Shown: positions 14,095-17,812 of the stretch, in pieces
How the letters are laid out: each line of letters starts with the position of its first letter
How positions within the stretch are numbered: position 1 is the stretch's first letter
Origin: Candidatus Methanomethylophilaceae archaeon
Lineage (GTDB): Archaea > Thermoplasmatota > Thermoplasmata > Methanomassiliicoccales > Methanomethylophilaceae
Assembly (NCBI GenBank): GCA_011620825.1
Contig: WOYN01000131.1
Span: forward strand, 1-17,812
Direction: 5' to 3'
DNA: 17,812 bases
Translations under genes and position numbers: made by a program
The notes under the pieces: generated by a model
The model's database searches: none
The model's input: only the letters and a program-made list of their open reading frames with translations
Told to the model about the DNA's origin: nothing

Positions 14095-14682
14095 TTACTC
14101 ACCTATGATCTTCATTGTTTCTTTCAGGACTTCGTCCCTGGAATGTGAGGCATCGATGATCCGGAATCCGTACTCCTCCGCTATCTGACGATAATTTTCA
14201 CGTACCCTTTCCAGATAGACGGCGACCTCGTACTTGCTCCTGGCACCGCGGGCCCCCACGCGGCGCATCCCCTCCTCGGGATCTACGTCCAGAAGTATCG
14301 TTATGTCCGGCTCGATGATCACCGGACGGTTCAATTCCTTCAGCCATTCCTTCTTGGACTCCGTTCCGTTAAAGTTCGCCGATTGATAGGCCATCGTCGA
14401 AGCATAATATCTGTCGCAGAGAACGGTCTTCCCTTCATCTTTCCATTTGATTATCTCGGCGGTGTGGCAGGCACGGTCGGCGGTGAACAGCAACGCCTCT
14501 GCGTCCTGGGATATGCATTTTACGGCACCGCTCCGTATCAGCTTTCCGACGGGTCCGTCGGTGGGCTCCGCGGTTACAACCGTACTGACGCCTTCGGACC
14601 CCAATATCTCTGAAACCCTGTTTATCAATGTGCTTTTCCCTGCACCGTCGATACCTTCGAAAACGATGAAACGGCCTGCCAT
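14095..14682 (-). CDS. tmk: Thymidylate kinase
   Basis: A 195-residue nucleoside monophosphate kinase converting dTMP to dTDP. The P-loop FEGIDGAGKST spans 8-18, TAEPTDGPVGKLIR follows near 37-50, the DRYYASTMAYQ motif binds the nucleotide base, and LLDVDPEEGMRR precedes the lid. The length is normal. A TATA-like run centred about 30 nt before the ATG leaves at most a very short leader. Its last codons (GGT GAG TAA) supply the ribosome-binding site of coaBC, so tmk heads an operon with two CoA genes; the functional link between DNA precursor supply and CoA is not obvious. Confidence 0.95.
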   Translation of the reverse strand: MAGRFIVFEGIDGAGKSTLINRVSEILGSEGVSTVVTAEPTDGPVGKLIRSGAVKCISQDAEALLFTADRACHTAEIIKWKDEGKTVLCDRYYASTMAYQSANFNGTESKKEWLKELNRPVIIEPDITILLDVDPEEGMRRVGARGARSKYEVAVYLERVRENYRQIAEEYGFRIIDASHSRDEVLKETMKIIGE

Positions 14683-14708
14683 CCTGATTTGTTCTAATGG
14701 TCTCGGAA

Positions 14709-14716
14709 TATATTAT
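14709..14716 (-). promoter_or_regulatory. TATA-like box of tmk
   Basis: The minus strand reads ATAATATA, centred about 30 nt before the tmk ATG. It overlaps no gene except for the edge of the Toprim gene, which ends at 14719. Confidence 0.4.
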
Positions 14717-14718
14717 GC

Positions 14719-15105
14719 TTATACCGCCAGACGATGTACCAGTTCGTCGAGGGATTGCACATCCTTGATGTCTATCCTGCAAAGTTCCGCCAATCTGCTC
14801 CTGACCGCCGTATCGTACTGGACGTCGAGAGCGTTGAGATGGACCTCGAGGTCCGAGGCGATTATGTCGCCCTTCCTGTCCCAATCCGTGAGGATGACCG
14901 CTTTTTTCTTCTTATCGGCCACGTATTCGGCGGCCTTGATCGGTCCTCCCGAGGCCTGTACGGTGTAAATGTCACCGAATATGCCCAGATGCTCCAGCGC
15001 CGTTACGTCCCTGCGGCCCTCCACGAGTATCACTCTGTCCCATGACATCTCTTCGAGCACCCGGAGAACCTCGACTATTCTTTCGTATCTCTCGGCATCG
15101 CTCAT
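14719..15105 (-). CDS. Small Toprim-domain protein (UPF0292-like)
   Basis: A 128-residue protein that is nearly all Toprim domain. The conserved glutamate lies in VILVEGRRDVTAL (about 25-37) and the paired acidic residues in VILTDWDRKGDII (about 70-82), the metal-binding set used by primases, topoisomerases and RNase M5. The family (archaeal UPF0292-type Toprim proteins) has no established function; a nuclease or RNA-processing role is plausible by analogy. ATG at 15105 overlaps the DUF167 stop as ATGA, and GGTG lies 4 nt upstream, so the two are co-translated. The pair lies head to head with the replication gene GINS51. Confidence 0.85.
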   Translation of the reverse strand: MSDAERYERIVEVLRVLEEMSWDRVILVEGRRDVTALEHLGIFGDIYTVQASGGPIKAAEYVADKKKKAVILTDWDRKGDIIASDLEVHLNALDVQYDTAVRSRLAELCRIDIKDVQSLDELVHRLAV

Positions 15106-15437
15106 AGGGCACCGCCGAGCCTAGCCATCGCAACATCGGCGTCCCCTTCTATGAGGACCGTCTTCCGTCTGTCGGTCGCCCCGCTTATCACGGTGGCCCT
15201 CATCCCCGTCATCCCGCTTATCACGTCCTCGACCTCGCGGTTCGCCCTGCCGTCCAGGGGAGGCGACTTCACCCTGACGATCAGACGCTTCCTCCACTCG
15301 TCGAAACCGTCGGGGCCGGAAACCGAAGAACGCGGCGATACATAGAGGCTGACCTCCAGCCCGCCCGTCGTTTTCCGTGAAACGTCCGAAAGCTGCATGG
15401 TACATGATGGACCGGGGACGTTATCCCTTTTTCCCAT
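15102..15437 (-). CDS. DUF167 (YggU/UPF0235) family protein
   Basis: A 111-residue protein with the DUF167 core: VSLYVSPRSSVSG, then LIVRVKSPPLDGRANREVEDVISGMTG and VISGATDRRKTVLIEGD. Members are small alpha/beta proteins conserved in all domains, without a firmly known role. The start at ATG 15437 is supported by CGATATTT on the minus strand centred 26-27 nt upstream, the leaderless spacing; a later ATG at 15398 would remove 13 non-conserved residues. It leads a two-gene unit with the Toprim protein. Confidence 0.85.
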   Translation of the reverse strand: MGKRDNVPGPSCTMQLSDVSRKTTGGLEVSLYVSPRSSVSGPDGFDEWRKRLIVRVKSPPLDGRANREVEDVISGMTGMRATVISGATDRRKTVLIEGDADVAMARLGGAL

Positions 15438-15458
15438 CGGTCCTTGGAACGATTAGAT

Positions 15459-15467
15459 GAAATATCG
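15459..15467. promoter_or_regulatory. AT-rich box between DUF167 and GINS51, possibly shared by both promoters
   Basis: The GAAATATCG stretch is centred 26-27 nt before the DUF167 ATG (15437, minus) and 24-25 nt before an in-frame GINS51 ATG (15487, plus). It is the only TATA-like sequence in the gap. Confidence 0.35.
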
Positions 15468-15486
15468 ACAGACCATAGTGCATCCG

Positions 15487-16233
15487 ATGCAGGCTGGAGC
15501 GTACAAGCCGATGAAGTTCGAGGACCTTTCAGAGGTCTACAGGGAGGAAAAGTCGAAAAACCTCCTTTCAGAGGTCAGGGGCGACCTGTATCCCGCGATG
15601 GCTTCGCTTCTTGCGTCCCTCAAAGCGGATTACGACCGCCTCCTGTCCAAGGACCCGGATTCCATAATGTGCGAGGGCGCCAACCAGCGCCGTAAGAAGG
15701 CGAGCCGTCTGGCAAGGGAGATCGTTGCCCTGAGGATGCAGAAGATAAGCTCGATGGCCCTCCGGGCGGCCGGGGGAGCGCAGGGGGCGACAGAGATACT
15801 TACTCCCGAAGAGAAGACGTATTACGCCTCGGTGCTCGAGGCCTCGAGGGTCCATATGTCGTCCATAGACAGGATGACGGGGCACGTGAAGTACGAGATA
15901 CGGCCGATAGATACGGCCGAGGAGGTCAAACCGCCCGTCCCGAGGGCCCCTGAACCGCAGACTCTCAAAGACATGCCTGTCTTCGACGAGGGGCCCGAAG
16001 ATCTCTCCGATACCGAGGAGATAATTTCATCGCCCGAACCGGCCGGGCTCGCGGAAGAGGAGCGCGAAGAGCCGGATTATGTGCTTATAAGGGTCTTGGA
16101 AGACCTGCCCGTGTTCGCAGGCCCCGACCGCGACTACGACCTGAAGAAAGAAGACCTTGTGACCATGCCCAAAAGCATGGCCGATGCGCTGATCTTGAGG
16201 AACAGGGCCGTACTGGTCAGGCCTTCGCCCTGA
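15487..16233 (+). CDS. gins51: DNA replication factor GINS, Gins51-type subunit
   Basis: A 248-residue (from 15487) GINS subunit of the Sld5/Psf1-like archaeal class, part of the CMG-like replicative helicase with MCM and GAN/Cdc45. The helical A domain begins MKFEDLSEVYREEKSKNLL and continues to about residue 130; a long acidic, proline-rich linker follows at about 140-197; the small beta-rich B domain is at the C terminus (YVLIRVLEDLPVFAGPDRDY, then DLVTMPKSMADALILRNRAV). The order A then B defines Gins51. Start choice is open: ATG 15457 adds ten residues but leaves only 19 nt between divergent start codons; ATG 15511 begins exactly at the conserved region. It overlaps the opposing hydrolase gene by 17 nt. 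Confidence 0.87.
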   Translation: MQAGAYKPMKFEDLSEVYREEKSKNLLSEVRGDLYPAMASLLASLKADYDRLLSKDPDSIMCEGANQRRKKASRLAREIVALRMQKISSMALRAAGGAQGATEILTPEEKTYYASVLEASRVHMSSIDRMTGHVKYEIRPIDTAEEVKPPVPRAPEPQTLKDMPVFDEGPEDLSDTEEIISSPEPAGLAEEEREEPDYVLIRVLEDLPVFAGPDRDYDLKKEDLVTMPKSMADALILRNRAVLVRPSP

Positions 16234-16984
16234 TGGTCCTCGTATCGCCGGGAAACTCCAGGCAGTCGATGTTGATGCGTTTCTCGCCGATGATCCGGGA
16301 TACCGTATCGCGGGCGGTGTCGGGCGTGTTGTTCGTCTTGCTCAGATGGGCCAGGAATATCTTGCGCCCTTCCCGTTTCGTACGCATTATCGCATCGGCG
16401 CAGGCGACGTTCGAAAGATGCCCGATATCGCTGCCGATAAGCCTTTTGAGGCTCAGGGGATACGGCCCGTCGGTCAGCATGCGGCTGTCGTAGTTCGATT
16501 CGATTACGGCCAGATTCGCCATGGACAGCGCGTGTTCCACCTGATATGTAAGCTTGCCTGTGTCGGTTGCCACGAGGATCCTTGTGCCTTCGGTCTCGGT
16601 CATGAATGCATTGGGCTCCGCCGCGTTGTGAGAAGTCGGCAGCGGAGTTATCCTCATGCCGCACAGCTCGAACGGAGTTCCGGTCGATATCTGCCGATAG
16701 TCGATCTGGCCCAAGGCGCAGGATTCGAAGGTGGGCCTGTTGCAGTATACCGGGATGTTCAGCTTCCTGGCGGTCGCCCCCGCCCCGGAAACGTGGTCGC
16801 TGTGCTCGTGGGTAAGCAGCATCGCCTTGATAGACGTCGGGTCTACTCCCTCCTGGTCCATCAGCGCCATTATCCTGCGGCAGCTGATGCCCGCATCTAT
16901 CATGATGGCCTCGCCGTCCGACTCTATGACAGTACAGTTGCCGTCACTGCCACTGGCCAGAACATGCGCTTCGAATAGTCCCAT
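16217..16984 (-). CDS. Metallo-beta-lactamase fold hydrolase, YycJ/WalJ-like
   Basis: A 255-residue MBL-fold protein. The N terminus VLASGSDGNCTVIESDGEAIMIDAG is typical of the YycJ group, the metal-binding motif HEHSDH is at 59-64, further ligands are His119 and Asp141 (VATDTG), and LAHLSKTNNTP near 211-221 carries His213. Members act as phosphodiesterases or nucleases; the substrate is unknown here. It lies 11 nt after the CBS-domain gene and probably shares its message, with GAGG at the end of that gene as ribosome-binding site. Its tail overlaps GINS51 by 17 nt. Confidence 0.9.
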   Translation of the reverse strand: MGLFEAHVLASGSDGNCTVIESDGEAIMIDAGISCRRIMALMDQEGVDPTSIKAMLLTHEHSDHVSGAGATARKLNIPVYCNRPTFESCALGQIDYRQISTGTPFELCGMRITPLPTSHNAAEPNAFMTETEGTRILVATDTGKLTYQVEHALSMANLAVIESNYDSRMLTDGPYPLSLKRLIGSDIGHLSNVACADAIMRTKREGRKIFLAHLSKTNNTPDTARDTVSRIIGEKRINIDCLEFPGDTRTIRAKA

Positions 16985-16995
16985 CCTTTCTGCCC

Positions 16996-17472
16996 TCAGA
17001 CCTTCTTTTTGTAAATGTGGAACACTATGTCCCCTCTGGAAATTATCCCCACGAGAACGCCTTTCTCCAGTACCGGGACGCGGTTGATCTTCCTCTCGAG
17101 CATCGCCTTGAGCACGTCCACTATGACTGCGTCTGGGGTCGTGGTCAGAACGCTGCGGGTCATTATGTCCTCCACCTTTGTATTGGAGACCTCGTCCGCC
17201 GCATCCTGGAGGGCTACGTTCTCGATCTCGGAGTCCATGGGATAAGAAAGCATCTTCCCGCCCCCGGCCCCCATCTTCTCCTGGCGTCTGACGATGAGAT
17301 TGAGGATATCGTCCTCGCTTATTATGCCCACGAGGTGGTTCCTGTTGTCGACCACGGGAGCGCCCGATATGTTATCGACGGCAAATTTGATGGTCGCGCG
17401 CTTGACAGTGTCTCCCGGTTTGAGCGTGACGACCTGCGTCGTCATGAGATCCCTCACTTTGAGCTGCGTCAT
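16996..17472 (-). CDS. CBS-domain pair protein
   Basis: A 158-residue protein made of two CBS domains (about 5-62 and 97-155): VRDLMTTQVVTLKPGDTVKRA with GAPVVDNRNHLVGIISEDDIL, and VEDIMTRSVLTTTPDAVIVDVLKAML with RVPVLEKGVLVGIISRGDIV. A charged, glycine-containing linker joins them. CBS pairs usually bind adenine nucleotides or SAM and regulate partners; no enzymatic domain is attached, so its partner is unknown, although co-transcription with the MBL hydrolase makes that one candidate. The ATG follows an AATATAAC box centred 25-26 nt upstream and is probably leaderless. Confidence 0.92.
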   Translation of the reverse strand: MTQLKVRDLMTTQVVTLKPGDTVKRATIKFAVDNISGAPVVDNRNHLVGIISEDDILNLIVRRQEKMGAGGGKMLSYPMDSEIENVALQDAADEVSNTKVEDIMTRSVLTTTPDAVIVDVLKAMLERKINRVPVLEKGVLVGIISRGDIVFHIYKKKV

Positions 17473-17493
17473 CTTACCATGTTATAGGCGAAT

Positions 17494-17501
17494 TTGGTTA
17501 T
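17494..17501 (-). promoter_or_regulatory. TATA-like box of the CBS-domain gene
   Basis: The minus strand reads AATATAAC, centred 25-26 nt before the ATG at 17472. Confidence 0.45.
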
Positions 17502-17558
17502 ATTCATTTGTACAATGGCCGGGTTTCCTCTACTATCTGGAGGATAAAAACAGACAGG

Positions 17559-17566
17559 TTTATTAA
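17559..17566 (+). promoter_or_regulatory. TATA box of tRNA-Lys
   Basis: TTTATTAA is centred 31-32 nt before the first base of the tRNA, the spacing expected for an archaeal tRNA promoter with a leader of about 5 nt. The rest of the 121-nt gap before the tRNA shows only a weak 5-bp hairpin (TCCTC/GAGGA, near 17526-17543). Confidence 0.55.
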
Positions 17567-17593
17567 TGAAAACAGGTTGTAGAGGTTTCGCAG

Positions 17594-17670
17594 GGGCCTG
17601 TAGCTCAGCTAGGTAGAGCGTTCGACTCTTAATCGAACGGCCAAGGGTTCGAATCCCTTCAGGCCCGCCA
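17594..17670 (+). tRNA. tRNA-Lys, anticodon CTT, CCA encoded
   Basis: A complete cloverleaf without intron. The acceptor stem GGGCCTG pairs with CAGGCCC; the D stem is GCTC/GAGC; the anticodon stem TTCGA/TCGAA encloses the loop CTCTTAA with anticodon CTT at 17628-17630, reading the lysine codon AAG; the T stem AAGGG/CCCTT encloses TTCGAAT. The discriminator is G and the CCA end is encoded at 17668-17670. AAG is the favoured lysine codon in the genes of this window. A TTTTT run about 50 nt downstream could act as terminator. Confidence 0.97.
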
Positions 17671-17812
17671 TCTCATAACTTATCTTACCTAAAAAGCGGT
17701 CGAACTTGCAAACACGCTTGAATTTTTAATGACCGAAGAGCGTTCATATGTTGTTCTTTGAAAACGAGCCTCGGTGTTCATATATTATTATGTAATCATT
17801 TCTATAAATCAC
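17671..17812. other. Gene-free AT-rich end of the window
   Basis: No open frame longer than about 15 codons is present on either strand. The stretch holds a TTTTT run near 17722-17726 that may end the tRNA transcript, several AT-rich possible TATA boxes (for example CATATATTATTATG), and two copies of GTTCATAT 34 nt apart (17742 and 17776). It is probably promoter region for a gene beyond the window. Confidence 0.4.

Noticed and set aside
17742..17783. GTTCATAT repeated 34 nt apart after the tRNA
   Set aside because: Short AT-rich words recur easily in AT-rich DNA; the downstream gene is not visible, so no function can be argued.
1..17812. Mobile elements, CRISPR arrays, defence or toxin-antitoxin systems, integration at the tRNA gene
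   Set aside because: No transposase, integrase, regularly spaced repeats or duplicated tRNA 3' end was seen; coding is continuous and composition looks even.

Overview
The window reads as a stretch of archaeal chromosome made almost entirely of core housekeeping genes. The archaeal signature is strong: an RNA polymerase subunit RpoK start, the bridging factor aMBF1, the proteasomal ATPase PAN, a GPN-loop GTPase, CTP-dependent riboflavin kinase, archaeal-type CoA genes (CoaBC plus pantoate kinase), a GINS51 replication subunit, and TATA boxes near gene starts. The sequence is moderately GC-rich. A euryarchaeon of the Thermoplasmatota, possibly Methanomassiliicoccales, is my best guess, but no lineage-diagnostic gene is present and this stays an inference.

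Layout, left to right: the first 22 codons of rpoK (minus, cut by the window edge) diverge from a DUF2240 gene, which meets mbf1 (minus) tail to tail. PAN (plus) meets a GPN GTPase (minus). Two small polytopic membrane proteins (plus) are followed by a hairpin and then by riboflavin kinase with an N-terminal winged helix (RbkR type, plus). Next comes a minus-strand block: prs-proS, trmI and purS-purL-purQ, which links PRPP supply and purine synthesis to translation genes. A DUF357 gene (plus) diverges from prs and converges on the operon tmk-coaBC-pantoate kinase (minus). A second minus pair, DUF167 and a small Toprim protein, lies upstream and diverges from GINS51 (plus). GINS51 converges on a CBS-domain/metallo-beta-lactamase pair (minus). 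tRNA-Lys(CTT) with encoded CCA closes the window.

Expression layout is consistent. The first gene of most units has a TATA-like octamer centred about 25-30 nt before its start codon, so leaderless mRNAs are expected. Genes inside operons overlap or nearly touch, and most have Shine-Dalgarno-like sequences (GGTGA, GGAGA, G-runs) inside the end of the preceding gene. Convergent genes are separated by 1-3 nt or overlap by 17 nt.

I found no mobile element, CRISPR array, defence island or obvious novel enzyme cassette. The points worth following are regulatory: an AACGCGCG element in three promoter regions, a 19-bp palindrome before DUF2240, a widely spaced inverted repeat before the riboflavin kinase/regulator, and the uncharacterised membrane-protein pair. 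No stretch above 300 bases lacks a gene.
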